Positions 25,431 to 34,787 are shown, numbered from the stretch's first letter. The stretch is DNA of 54,798 nt from an uncultured Fibrobacter sp. (GCA_947165045.1 CAMUYW010000016.1:1-54798); one strand, 5' to 3'. Translations and numbers: made by a program. The notes: generated by a model not told the origin, from the letters alone.

Positions 25431-25532
25431 ATAAAGATACCTTTAATTTTGCGAAAATGCACCATATAGGGGCATTTTAATGTTTACCACAGACAACGCT
25501 AAGTGTATCAAGTGTACAAGCGCGTATGGTGG

Positions 25533-25560
25533 CCCCGGAACGGAGTCCGGGGGGGGGACA
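25533..25560. repeat. Dispersed palindrome with a run of nine G
   Basis: CCCCGGA-acgga-gTCCGGGG continues into a total of nine consecutive G before ACA. Other members of this family have only two to four bases here, so the run looks like expansion of a homopolymer or a base-calling problem. Confidence 0.6.
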
Positions 25561-25564
25561 TTGC

Positions 25565-25600
25565 AAAAAAAACCTCGCGGGTTTCCCAGCGAGGCCTTTT
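25565..25600 (-). terminator. Terminator of the six-gene envelope operon
   Basis: On the minus strand, GCCTCGC and GCGAGG form a stem, with a run of eight T following. It ends the operon 25623-34719. Confidence 0.85.
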
Positions 25601-25622
25601 AAGCTTTTGTGCTTTACGCGAA

Positions 25623-26678
25623 TTACTTCTTAGCGCTCTTGTAGTTGACACCCGGACGGAGTTCAAGACCCACAGTCACGAGGAGCGAGACGATCGGTTC
25701 GTAGTGATCCTGGGAGAGGTCATACACGGCAACACCAGCCATGCCTTCGCTCTTCACATGCTGAGCAACCGCCTTCACAGACGGAATGCCCATGAACACG
25801 ATAGATTCAGATTCGCTCACAGCCACTTCGGACTTGGAGGCTTCATCGAAAGTCACCGTGTAATCCGGAGTATCGAAGCGGTTCATGAGTTCTGCGTACG
25901 GGAGGTAGCCTTCGTTGCCACTTCCAACGCCCTGATGAGCCGTGCCGAGGCCCTTTGCACCAGCAAAGGACTTGCCGTAAAGGAACACCACCGGAGCAAG
26001 AAGATCCTTGTTCACGCCGGCAGCGGCAACAGCATCAAGCGTTTCCTGAACAGAGTTTGCGCTCTGGTTCGGAACGAGGCTGCTTTCGCTTTCGTTCATA
26101 AGGTCAGCCATGAACACGTCAACGTAAGCAGCGCGGTTCAAAGCTTCGGCCTTGTAGGCGTCCATGCCTGTAGCCGGGTAAATCACGGCCGTCACCGTAG
26201 AGCCCGAAAGACCGTCGACCAATGCGTTCAGCATCTTGGCATAGTCTTCAGAATCGTCAGTCGTGAGGTTCTGCCAGTCGAGTTCAACACCGTCACCGCC
26301 ATTTGCCGAAAGCCAGCTCTTGACGTTCGAAACGAACGTAGAGAGAGTTTCGTCAGAAGATGCGATAGCCTTGAGATTCGATTCAGCTTCCATGCCGCCC
26401 ACGGAAACGATAAGCTTTACGCCGTTTTCCTTGGACATGCTTACGAGATTCTTGAAGTTGTCGGCATCGTATTCGTCAGCAAAAGCAACGGAGCCATCAG
26501 CACTCGGAGCGATAGACATGTAATGAATATCAGTCACGAGATTGTAGCGGATATCCTTTGCATAGAACTGGGAATACTGACTCCAATACGGATAGAAGCC
26601 AATCACTTTGTCAGCAGCAGCCTGGGCCATAGAAGCGAAGCCCATAGCAAGAGCCAATGTAATAACTTTAAAGTTCAT
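25623..26678 (-). CDS. GH18-like secreted protein with substituted catalytic Glu
   Basis: 351 residues with a signal peptide (cleavage near AQAA). The TIM-barrel signatures of GH18 are visible: VIGFYPYWSQYS at strand 1, LIVSVGGM at strand 3, and the strand-4 motif. That motif normally reads DGxDxDxE but here is DGVELDWQ (residues 129-136), so the catalytic Glu is Gln136 and the middle Asp is Glu132. The codon CAG is unambiguous. Later core segments are VMADLMNE-like (FMADLMNE) and GVAVYDLSQDH. It is probably a glycan-binding pseudoenzyme or a structural subunit, not a chitinase. It is the last gene of an operon behind a lipoprotein and three barrels. Confidence 0.86.
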   Translation of the reverse strand: MNFKVITLALAMGFASMAQAAADKVIGFYPYWSQYSQFYAKDIRYNLVTDIHYMSIAPSADGSVAFADEYDADNFKNLVSMSKENGVKLIVSVGGMEAESNLKAIASSDETLSTFVSNVKSWLSANGGDGVELDWQNLTTDDSEDYAKMLNALVDGLSGSTVTAVIYPATGMDAYKAEALNRAAYVDVFMADLMNESESSLVPNQSANSVQETLDAVAAAGVNKDLLAPVVFLYGKSFAGAKGLGTAHQGVGSGNEGYLPYAELMNRFDTPDYTVTFDEASKSEVAVSESESIVFMGIPSVKAVAQHVKSEGMAGVAVYDLSQDHYEPIVSLLVTVGLELRPGVNYKSAKK

Positions 26679-26694
26679 TTGAATACCTCTTATC

Positions 26695-27360
26695 CTATCG
26701 AATCAGACGATCAATACCTGCAGCATCACGGCAGTAATAACCAGGATCAGCCACAAATGCGCCATCGACTTCCTTTATAACGCTCTGTTCCTGTGCAATA
26801 GGCAACATACTACGCGGAGTATTGTTTGCTTCTTCCGGGAGACATACGCGATAAGCCCAACCATGGTCCTTACCAAAGACGTTATACTGCTGGGAAATGG
26901 CCTGGTAGTCAACAGGAACGGCCAGCAGCATCGTAGCATCATCGGCAACGCCAACAAAGTTGTATTCAGCCAAAACATTGCGTGTTTTCTTCTTTGCAGA
27001 TGAACTATCGGGCAAAGCTAAGTCAGCAGAAAGAGCAGTCCACTCTTCAGCCGAATGAGCACCAATTTGCGGATGAGTGTAAATAGCCATAACCGCATTC
27101 ATATCGGCAAAGAACGCATCATCATCAGCATTCTTTGCAGCCGTATATCCACTACCAAGATTTGTCTTAACCTGGCTATTGTAATCGGCCACAAAATCCT
27201 TAATCTGACGAACACGCAATTCCGGATGCAAAGCCATATACACAGCCGGATCAAAATCCGCCGGAAGAGCTTCTGCATAAGGGTCTGTAGCACTCATCGA
27301 GGAGCAGGCTCCCAAAATGCCTGCCACGAGAATCATCATGTACTGGTGAAGTTTTTTCAT
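26695..27360 (-). CDS. Operon lipoprotein of unknown function
   Basis: 221 residues from the ATG at 27360, which has AGAGGTG at good distance; a GTG three codons upstream is less likely. The lipobox is LGAC (Cys about 19). No known domain was recognised in the mature part. It contains ALHPELRVRQIKDFVADYNSQ (helical), an Ala/Asp-rich middle and four more Cys or aromatic clusters near the end (YCRDAAGIDRLIR). It lies 12 bp after the barrel gene 27373-29484 and 16 bp before the GH18-like gene, so it is probably part of the same envelope complex. Confidence 0.75.
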   Translation of the reverse strand: MKKLHQYMMILVAGILGACSSMSATDPYAEALPADFDPAVYMALHPELRVRQIKDFVADYNSQVKTNLGSGYTAAKNADDDAFFADMNAVMAIYTHPQIGAHSAEEWTALSADLALPDSSSAKKKTRNVLAEYNFVGVADDATMLLAVPVDYQAISQQYNVFGKDHGWAYRVCLPEEANNTPRSMLPIAQEQSVIKEVDGAFVADPGYYCRDAAGIDRLIR

Positions 27361-27372
27361 TTTCAGCACCTC

Positions 27373-29484
27373 TTAGAAATTCACCGTCACATCGCCAAGA
27401 ATGACATTCTTGTCGATAGAAATTTTACTGATTCCAACACCGTTATTGTACTGCAATTCGTTCTTAAGCTGAGCGAACTGGACAGACACGTAAGAGAGCG
27501 GAGCAATCTTTACGCGGAGACCGGCCATAATCAAGCGTTCAGAAGCTTCGGTCACTAAGTAAGCCGGAACACCAAACTCTTTCTTATACTGTTGGAAACC
27601 GCCGAGGAAGCCGAACGGGCCCCAAACATCAGCAGTAAGGCCAGCAACAATGCGAGAGGTCTTGCGCTTCAAGAAGGCATTTTCAGAGCCCTGGGCAAAG
27701 GAACCCTGGACGAGAATCTGACGATCAAGACCAGCAAGAGCACCAGCATCAACACCGAGACCAACTGCAAATTCCGTGAACTTGTTTTCGGTCACAGCCA
27801 TAGTAGCATAGTCGATAGAATTCGTTTCCGTTGCAATGTTGACGCGAGCATTGAAGGTTACCTTGTCTGCCCAGTTAACATCGGCCTTAGCGGTAATACC
27901 CTTGCGGTCCGGAGTTGCAAGGCCAAGCGGCAAAGCAAGACCCACAGACGGATCAATAACCATCAACGGATCAAGTTCCATCTTCTTGGCGACGTTACCT
28001 GTGTAACCATTGCGGTAGAAGTGACCGTTCTTGTAGTTATTGTACAAACGATAGTACATGTTTGCGCTTTCTGCAGAATCAGAAAGTGCGTTAGAAAGGT
28101 TCGTTGAGCTCATCAAGTTGCCTGCTTGCAATGTCGTGGAATTATAGACATTGAAGTAGAGGTTTTCGAGACTAGAAGCACCGAACGTTGCAAGGACGAG
28201 GCTATCTGCCGGGTTACCATAAAGAGCGTTTGCATTGAAGATTGTCGAACGACCCTGATAAACCGGAGAAGAAGCGAGTTCAGACCAGAAGCCGGAATCC
28301 GTCTGGAAGTAACCAGCATCGACCTTGAAATCAATATCGCTGATATCGCCCTTCACGAAGACATTTGCATAAATGCTCTTGCCATCTTGATTGGCGTAAT
28401 CTTCATTCTTGTTGACTGTCGGAGTTGAAACGGTAGGTCTGAGGTAAACAAAGGGCTTGCCATCCTTGACATCTTCATCAACTTGAACAGCCTTATAGCT
28501 CGTCTGTGTTTCTTTAACATTGTAATCGCGGTCAACTTTCCAGTTCGACATGGCAAATTCGCCATTGACACCGAACGTAACAGGAAGTTCCGGGAGCAAC
28601 TTCTTAGAATCAAAAGCAGCTTCCACAGAAATAACCCTGTTGTTATCGTAATAAATCGTATCACTATCAGCGATCTTTTTAGAACGGCGAGTGAGTTTAC
28701 GATCCATCAAGTTGACAAAGTTCACGCCAAGGTGAGCTCCGTAAGCATCGGCACCGACACGTGCACCAAGGAGGTAGCGGTCAGAGAAATCGAAGTCAAA
28801 GAACACCTGGTCTTCTTTCTTTGCCGTATTACGGAGGCGAGCGCCAGTAAGCTGAGCGGTAATGTTATCGAGCACACTTACGCTTCCGCTATTGTAAACG
28901 ACGTTGATACCTTGCAACAGGCGACGGCTCGTTGTATCGAGGTTACGCTTTTCAAGAGTTTCACGACGCTTTTCTGCGAAAATTTCCGGTTCCTGGAGAA
29001 TTTCGGTCTGCGGAGTGTAAATGGTAAGCGGAGTATAACCGACACGCATGTAACCCAAGTTGAAGTCCACATGCTTGTTCAGAATAGTTCCATCGTAAGA
29101 GAACCAATGACCGATAACCGGGTTATTGTTCTCATCATAGGCGCTCTGCCAATCCTTGTGCAAACGCAACTGGACATCGATCATCGTCTCGGAACTCGGG
29201 CGAGCGGTCAAGCGGAGGTTCACATCCGTGAAAGCCTGATTTTCCTGAGTCGGAGAATTCGTAGCAAACGCATCGGAAGTAGCAAAGGAAGCAATGGCAC
29301 CAGCTTTTGCCGTACCGTTGATCTTGAGTCCCAATACCGCTGCATTGAGAGAATCCAGCTTTTCCAAAAGGGATTTCTGTTGCGTAACAACCTCAGCCTG
29401 GTTTTCGGCAGCAAAAGCAGATGCAGCCGAGAAGGCGATTGCGGAGGTCAGTAAAAATTTGCGCATGTTCATATTGAAATTCAT
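27373..29484 (-). CDS. Large outer-membrane beta-barrel protein (operon barrel C)
   Basis: 703 residues. Signal peptide (cleavage near AFAAEN), then a Leu-heptad helical stretch (QQKSLLEKLDSLNAAVLGL) and a long region of amphipathic strands ending in VTVNF, a typical outer-membrane C-terminus with terminal Phe. It shares motifs with the next gene: SPLSIY-like PLTIYTP, then EPEIFAEKRR, LLQGINV, SVLDN and LALPLGLATPDRKG. The family name is unknown to me. It is probably a porin-like or adhesin barrel working with the adjacent lipoprotein and GH18-like protein. The start may be the second Met (MRKFLL), six codons in. Confidence 0.82.
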   Translation of the reverse strand: MNFNMNMRKFLLTSAIAFSAASAFAAENQAEVVTQQKSLLEKLDSLNAAVLGLKINGTAKAGAIASFATSDAFATNSPTQENQAFTDVNLRLTARPSSETMIDVQLRLHKDWQSAYDENNNPVIGHWFSYDGTILNKHVDFNLGYMRVGYTPLTIYTPQTEILQEPEIFAEKRRETLEKRNLDTTSRRLLQGINVVYNSGSVSVLDNITAQLTGARLRNTAKKEDQVFFDFDFSDRYLLGARVGADAYGAHLGVNFVNLMDRKLTRRSKKIADSDTIYYDNNRVISVEAAFDSKKLLPELPVTFGVNGEFAMSNWKVDRDYNVKETQTSYKAVQVDEDVKDGKPFVYLRPTVSTPTVNKNEDYANQDGKSIYANVFVKGDISDIDFKVDAGYFQTDSGFWSELASSPVYQGRSTIFNANALYGNPADSLVLATFGASSLENLYFNVYNSTTLQAGNLMSSTNLSNALSDSAESANMYYRLYNNYKNGHFYRNGYTGNVAKKMELDPLMVIDPSVGLALPLGLATPDRKGITAKADVNWADKVTFNARVNIATETNSIDYATMAVTENKFTEFAVGLGVDAGALAGLDRQILVQGSFAQGSENAFLKRKTSRIVAGLTADVWGPFGFLGGFQQYKKEFGVPAYLVTEASERLIMAGLRVKIAPLSYVSVQFAQLKNELQYNNGVGISKISIDKNVILGDVTVNF

Positions 29485-29499
29485 TCTAGTTACCTCCCA

Positions 29500-31665
29500 T
29501 TAAAATTCCACATTAATGGAAGCTTCAAAAATAGACTGACTAAACTTATGCGTGTAAACACCCTTCGTGCCATCGTAGTAGTCCGGCAAGTTGCGAGCTT
29601 CACCTTCAGCAGTAAGCGTATTGTAGTCATTCTTGACATTGATCATGCCATAGTTGATTGCAAGCCAAGCATTGTCGGCAACCGTGTAGTCAAAGCCTAC
29701 CATCCATTGAGTCTGATTGCTCTTCATGAAAGGAACATCAAGGCCTACAGTCGGGTTGATATTAATCGACGTACCATAATCGGTATTAATCATCTGGAAG
29801 CCAGCCGTAAAGCCGACACGCGGCAAGAACTGGAAGGTCAAACCAGCGTTAATGAAGTTGCTTGTAATCTTTGCAGATGCGCCATTCTTCAAGCTCGTTT
29901 CGTTTTCGGAATGCTTGATAGAACCGGAGAGTTCAAGAGGCATGTTGAAGCCTTCGACAAGCTTGGTGATATTGACCTTTGCGCCACCACCAAATTCCTT
30001 GTAAGAAACATTGTCGATTTCATCGGCTTGAGTCTTGACCTGATTGAAGATAGCAGCAAGAGCCTGAGCTTCAACCTTTTCCTGCCAATCGCCCTTAATC
30101 ACAGCGCGGAAGCCTTTGCGGTTTGCCGTAGCAAGACCGTTCGGCAATGCAAGCTGGATAGCCGGATCAATCATCATGTTGATGAGAGCAAGCTGAGCAG
30201 CGGAATAGACGTTAGAACCCCAAGAATTCTTGTTGTACGGAGCGATGTTATAGCTTTCGGTCTGACCGTCCACAAATCTATCGTCAATCGTACCCAAGGA
30301 ACGAGTAACCGGAGAGAACTTCGGAGAGTAGTTATAGAGAGCATCGAAGGTAGAGTAAAGCGGAGAGTTCACGCCATACTTGACCGTGTTACCATCCTTA
30401 TCGGAGTTCAAGATACGCTGTGCAAAGAAGCTCGGAGATTGAGCCATGTTATTGAACCACTTTTCGTCGTTCATAATCACGTCAATCGTAATACCGGCAC
30501 TCCAGGAATTTTCAACCTTGTAGCCAGCATTCAATGTGGCGAGCAAAGCAGCACCATTCACGTTTTCTTCAACAGTAAGAGGAGTAATGCAACCCGTATT
30601 AGGATCCGTCACTTCGACATCGGATGTTACCTTGTTAAGGGACATTGCGTATTCACCGACAAAGTCAAGAACAAGGTTCTTATCCTTAATAATCCCTGCG
30701 ACATCAGCACCTGCACGGCCGCTCAACACGAACGTATTTTGCGGGCAACCGTCATACGGATTAATTTCTTCACGTTCATAAGCAGCATTCAAGTCCCTTT
30801 TACCTTCATCATCAGTTGCATGACGGTAAGTATAGGACTTCGATTTTTCATTATCGAAAATGAGCATCGGAGTCACGCCGACATAGACGTTCTTCTGAAC
30901 CGGCAAGACTTCGATATTACCACCGACAAGCCACTTGTCCGTACCAGAAGCAAGAGACGTACCGGCAACTTCATCATTCGGAAGAATGTTGCCTTCGGCA
31001 CCGCTAAAGTCAAGCACCGAGACGCGATTCACTCGAGCAAGGAATGCTTCTGCACGAATTTCGCCAATCATCGGGTCGATTTCCTGACGGAACTGAAGAT
31101 TCACACCCTGGAGATTGCGCTTGTCGCCTTCAAGGAGCTGTTCCTTCTGGGCCATGTGGCGCTTGCGGGCAAAAATCGTCGGTTCGTACATGATGTCGAT
31201 ACCGGGATTGTAAATCGAGAGCGGAGAGATTGCCTGACGGAAATCACCGACTGTCCAGTAGAAATTCTTGCCGATATTGCCTTCGACATTGAGCCACTTG
31301 GCTTCGAGAGTCTTGGAAGCTGCAGCGAAGTATTCCTGCATGCCTCCACCAAGGCGCATCATCACGTTAGCACGGACATTTTCGAACGGGCGGAAACCGA
31401 AATTCAGGTCTGCGCTGACAAATTCGTTGCGTTCGACTTCCGGCATGTGGTTTACGCTCTTCACGTCCTGATCCGTGGAGAAACTGGAACGCTGAGCGAC
31501 AGCACGAATGCTACCACCAATTTCAACACCACGCTTTGCATTGGCGCTATCAGCCTCGGCCTGCAATGCCTTTTGATTATCAGCAACCACAGATGCCGAT
31601 GCAGCAACCGATGCGGTAAGAAGGGCGATTAAAACATTTTTCATTTTCATATTCATTTTTAGCAT
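29500..31665 (-). CDS. Large outer-membrane beta-barrel protein (operon barrel B)
   Basis: 721 residues. Signal peptide (MKMKNVLIALL..., cleavage near ASASV), then a short helical segment and a strand-rich body ending in SINVEF, again with terminal Phe. The motifs SPLSIYNP, EPTIFARKRH, NLQGVNL, VSVLDF and LALPNGLATANRKG correspond to those in barrel C, so the two are paralogues. Two Cys-containing loops (YDGCPQNT and NTGCITPL) are extra. It is spaced 15 bp from barrel C and 6 bp from barrel A. A long antisense frame covers it but is a codon-bias shadow. Confidence 0.82.
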   Translation of the reverse strand: MLKMNMKMKNVLIALLTASVAASASVVADNQKALQAEADSANAKRGVEIGGSIRAVAQRSSFSTDQDVKSVNHMPEVERNEFVSADLNFGFRPFENVRANVMMRLGGGMQEYFAAASKTLEAKWLNVEGNIGKNFYWTVGDFRQAISPLSIYNPGIDIMYEPTIFARKRHMAQKEQLLEGDKRNLQGVNLQFRQEIDPMIGEIRAEAFLARVNRVSVLDFSGAEGNILPNDEVAGTSLASGTDKWLVGGNIEVLPVQKNVYVGVTPMLIFDNEKSKSYTYRHATDDEGKRDLNAAYEREEINPYDGCPQNTFVLSGRAGADVAGIIKDKNLVLDFVGEYAMSLNKVTSDVEVTDPNTGCITPLTVEENVNGAALLATLNAGYKVENSWSAGITIDVIMNDEKWFNNMAQSPSFFAQRILNSDKDGNTVKYGVNSPLYSTFDALYNYSPKFSPVTRSLGTIDDRFVDGQTESYNIAPYNKNSWGSNVYSAAQLALINMMIDPAIQLALPNGLATANRKGFRAVIKGDWQEKVEAQALAAIFNQVKTQADEIDNVSYKEFGGGAKVNITKLVEGFNMPLELSGSIKHSENETSLKNGASAKITSNFINAGLTFQFLPRVGFTAGFQMINTDYGTSININPTVGLDVPFMKSNQTQWMVGFDYTVADNAWLAINYGMINVKNDYNTLTAEGEARNLPDYYDGTKGVYTHKFSQSIFEASINVEF

Positions 31666-31671
31666 CCTCCC

Positions 31672-33966
31672 TTAGAACCAAGCCTTTGTTTCGGCAGCAA
31701 TGTAATGGGAATGCCAATCATTGTCAGATACGGTTTCGTCAGAGTGCGTCATGAACTTGTAGCGGAAATGGAGACCCACACGGTCAGAGAAGTCCCAGTC
31801 AAAGCCTAAGCCAATGGCAAAGTCCTTATAGTTAATCGGAGCCTTCTTGACGAGATAGGAGTTCACTTCATAGAGATAAGTGTAAGTCTTAGCCTTGCCG
31901 TTAGACGCAGCTACTGGTCTGCTAAGTCCGTTTGTCACAGGTTCAAGCACATAGGCCTTGTCCGATCTGAACGTTTCGAGGCCAAGGATACCCACCATGT
32001 GGAAGGTCGGTGTCACGGCTACGGTCGGTTCGATCTGACCAAAGAAACTCGTCATGAGCATGTTGGACTGCTTTTCGGAAACTGCAACCGGAGCAAAAGA
32101 AGTAGAAACACCAGAAAGGGCGAAGTAACCGGTCAACATAACATTGCGTTCTGTACCAATCCAGTGACCGATATCGTAACCACCCATGAAGGAGAGGTAA
32201 GAAGACCACTTGGCATGTTCAGCAACATCAGCATGGGCTGCCTGGTCGCCATTTTCGTAAGTGGCGAAGGATTCCCACATTTCCCAGGTTCCACCATAGA
32301 GACCACCGCGCTGGCGATACATCTTGATGCCTTCACCAGAATTCTTTTCGGCGCCAACACGATTAATATAACCAGCACCTCTACCATTACCAGAGTCAGC
32401 CACATAGAGCGGCTTATGCTTTGTCCAGGAATTGGTGCTTTCCCACATATTGCGGCCGTTCAAACGGTAGTTGAAAGAAATCACATCCTTGCCTGCTTCG
32501 ATTTGGCGATGCTGGGCGTACTGGAAGTCGAAATAACCGCGGTTGAAGCTCGGTTCCAACTTGAAGTTGATACCTGCCATATTCGGGGAGTAACGGAGAG
32601 CGCCTCCATTGAGGTAAAATTCATCCTTGCGCCAGCCCGGGAAACGGGACGGGTTCGTCAAGGAGTACGGAGAATAGAAGCCCGGCTGGAAGAACACGAG
32701 TTCAGCAGTCATCGGCCAACCTTCAAGGTACTTGCTCTGAGCCTTTACATAAAGACCGAATTTCGGGCTTGCCATACTGGAGCGGTATCCGGTCTCATTA
32801 ATGGAATAACCCTGGTCCTTATTGCCTTCCTTATAATCTTGTGCAGTCGGATCCGGGACAAAGACCGTGGAGTCCGTAATGCTAATACCTGCATCAGCCA
32901 TCAAGTAAAGTTTCGGGGTAACGTTACCCTTCACATCAACCGTTGCAACATGAGTATTGAGGAGGGTCGGATAACCAACTTCAGAGAAAGAGGTCCACTG
33001 GACACGGACATCGTCTTCGAATACGGCACCCTTATCGAAGGTAACGCCCATATAGTTCACACCGACCGTAAGATTGTCAGCAATCTTTTCCTTGGCGATA
33101 CGGCCATGAAGGACGGTACCACGGAAATCGTAGCCACCCATCATTTCGAGTTCGCCCGGCTGACCACCGTACATACGCAAACCGTCGCGAGTTGCAACGT
33201 CAGCATCGATCGGCTGGGACACGAGGAACTGAGCCTTCATGTCGTACGGGAGCTGGTAGATGTTAGCAAAGACGCCACCGAAAGAGCGGTTCGTCCAGAA
33301 TGCACGACCACCTTCCTTAACCGGCTTGAATGCCTTTTCCTTATAGTAGGTAGAAACGGTCTTTTCGTCTTCGAAAAGTTCGTACTGCCATACAAAGCGC
33401 GGATTCGTTTCACGTTCCCACATGGTCAAAGGAGAAGCGTTTGCCCAGATAACACCACCTGCAGTGATGTAGGCGCCGAACACACCGGCACGGATATCGA
33501 CACCGACGTTCAATTCTTCGTTGATTGTCGATGCGTAGTAGTCCGTAGAGTGGTCGAACAAGACGCGTTCATCGTCAGAATTAGCAGGAGACTGAGTCGG
33601 CTTCTTGGCCAAATAGTTCGTATAGATACCACTCAAGTCGAACGGGAACATCAAGTTCGTAAACAACGTAATGTAGGAGTTCGGCATGGCGACAACGTTC
33701 ACGTTCAAGATAGCGTCAACGTTCGTGCGAGCCTGGTCATCCTTAACCCAGGGGCTTTGTTCTGAATAATGGAAATTCTTCAAACGGAAAGCCATGTAAC
33801 CGGAGACTGCCAGTGGCAGATCGTCCTTGCCGAGAAGAGTAGATTCCATGTTGTTGGAAAGAGTATCCAACGAAGCGTGAAGGGAATCAAGCTGCAACTG
33901 CGGAGGAAGAGCCCATGCAGCACCGAGGCTAGACGCTAATAAAAGGGAAGAAACTGTTTTGCGCAT
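31672..33966 (-). CDS. Large outer-membrane beta-barrel protein (operon barrel A)
   Basis: 764 residues. Signal peptide (cleavage near AWAL), a helical heptad-like start (LQLDSLHASLDTLSNNMES), and strand-rich sequence ending in AAETKAWF with terminal Phe. ASPLTMWERE matches the SPL(S/T)(I/M)(Y/W) motif of barrels B and C, so it is a more distant member of the same family. Aromatic-rich surface segments (GGTWEMWESFATYENG, NMWESTNSWTKHKPLY) could contact polysaccharide; this is inference. It follows the CBM11-like gene by 9 bp. Confidence 0.8.
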   Translation of the reverse strand: MRKTVSSLLLASSLGAAWALPPQLQLDSLHASLDTLSNNMESTLLGKDDLPLAVSGYMAFRLKNFHYSEQSPWVKDDQARTNVDAILNVNVVAMPNSYITLFTNLMFPFDLSGIYTNYLAKKPTQSPANSDDERVLFDHSTDYYASTINEELNVGVDIRAGVFGAYITAGGVIWANASPLTMWERETNPRFVWQYELFEDEKTVSTYYKEKAFKPVKEGGRAFWTNRSFGGVFANIYQLPYDMKAQFLVSQPIDADVATRDGLRMYGGQPGELEMMGGYDFRGTVLHGRIAKEKIADNLTVGVNYMGVTFDKGAVFEDDVRVQWTSFSEVGYPTLLNTHVATVDVKGNVTPKLYLMADAGISITDSTVFVPDPTAQDYKEGNKDQGYSINETGYRSSMASPKFGLYVKAQSKYLEGWPMTAELVFFQPGFYSPYSLTNPSRFPGWRKDEFYLNGGALRYSPNMAGINFKLEPSFNRGYFDFQYAQHRQIEAGKDVISFNYRLNGRNMWESTNSWTKHKPLYVADSGNGRGAGYINRVGAEKNSGEGIKMYRQRGGLYGGTWEMWESFATYENGDQAAHADVAEHAKWSSYLSFMGGYDIGHWIGTERNVMLTGYFALSGVSTSFAPVAVSEKQSNMLMTSFFGQIEPTVAVTPTFHMVGILGLETFRSDKAYVLEPVTNGLSRPVAASNGKAKTYTYLYEVNSYLVKKAPINYKDFAIGLGFDWDFSDRVGLHFRYKFMTHSDETVSDNDWHSHYIAAETKAWF

Positions 33967-33975
33967 AAAATCCTC

Positions 33976-34719
33976 TTAAATCTCGTTGCGGAACGGATAA
34001 TGAGCCGGGCCTTCGTACGGCTTGCCATGCTTCTTAATCACAATATCGTCAATCCAAACCTTGAAGGATTCGTTTTCATCCTTGCGGACTTCGAGACGGA
34101 AACCCTTGAAGTTGGACCATGCAAACGGGAGCATCACTTCGCGCGTGTTCTTCGCATCCCAGTAAACACCGGTATTGCCGAAGAGCTTGAGAGGAATGCT
34201 GAAGTGCTTCCATTCGGTCGTAATTTCACCAAGGCTCTTGGAACGGAGCTTCACCTGGAGGGATTCACCGTTGCTCTTCACGCCATCGTCAACGAGCACG
34301 AACAAGGCATTTTCACCGCCCTGTGCACCCTTGATCCAGAATTCGAGAACGCCTTCTTCCAAATACGGAGTCAAATCTACAGAACCTGCGATACAGATTG
34401 CGACACCGGAATAGTCACTGGCGATAAGTTCGATTTCCATGGAAAGAGCGCCTTCCATAGCATACTTATCCGTGAGGATTGGTTCGGGGTTTTCACGCGG
34501 GTACTGGTAGGTATAACCACCACCGCGAGGAATAGCCTCACGCATGACAACGGTGACAACTTCCTTGTCAGGACGGAACGGTTTGGGATCCTTCATGACA
34601 AAGTGAGACTGGTCGCGGTCGCGATAATCGCTAAAGCCGTAGCCAGCAAAAGAAGATGAAGCAAGAAGCATCGCCGCTAGAGCGGACTTCCAAATGGCTT
34701 TTTTAAAGTTTCCATTCAT
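33976..34719 (-). CDS. Secreted CBM11-like (galactose-binding-fold) carbohydrate-binding protein
   Basis: 247 residues. Signal peptide (cleavage near SSFAGY). The mature protein resembles one CBM11/CIA30-type jelly roll: GALSMEIELIASDYSGVAI, LTPYLEEGVLEFWIKG, FVLVDDGV, WKHFSIPLKLF, NFKGFRLEVRKDENESFKVWIDDIVI. The closing WIDDI strand is typical of such modules in beta-glucan-binding proteins. There is no enzyme domain. It is the first gene of the operon, so it is probably made in step with the barrels and may deliver cellulose or beta-glucan contact on the cell surface. Confidence 0.78.
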   Translation of the reverse strand: MNGNFKKAIWKSALAAMLLASSSFAGYGFSDYRDRDQSHFVMKDPKPFRPDKEVVTVVMREAIPRGGGYTYQYPRENPEPILTDKYAMEGALSMEIELIASDYSGVAICIAGSVDLTPYLEEGVLEFWIKGAQGGENALFVLVDDGVKSNGESLQVKLRSKSLGEITTEWKHFSIPLKLFGNTGVYWDAKNTREVMLPFAWSNFKGFRLEVRKDENESFKVWIDDIVIKKHGKPYEGPAHYPFRNEI

Positions 34720-34753
34720 AATAGGTACAAATCTCCAAATTCGGATCGACTAC

Positions 34754-34780
34754 AATATAGCTTGTTTTTTGAGAAATCAA
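34754..34780 (-). promoter_or_regulatory. Possible promoter of the envelope operon
   Basis: On the minus strand, TTGATT (34780-34775) and TATATT (34759-34754) with a 15-nt spacer, about 35 nt before the first ATG. The spacer is short, so this is a moderate candidate. Confidence 0.45.
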
Positions 34781-34787
34781 CTGTGTG

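Noticed and set aside
25503..26780. Plus-strand frame of 425 codons opposite the GH18-like gene
   Set aside because: It starts in a repeat element, has no recognisable domain, and crosses the operon terminator.
29548..31632. Long plus-strand frame of 694 codons opposite barrel B
   Set aside because: It lacks a signal peptide, ribosome-binding site and domain, and mirrors the strongly supported minus-strand barrel; it results from GC-balanced codon use.
31999..33765. Plus-strand frame of 588 codons opposite barrel A
   Set aside because: Composition rich in His, Arg, Thr and Val in no domain order, as expected for an antisense shadow.
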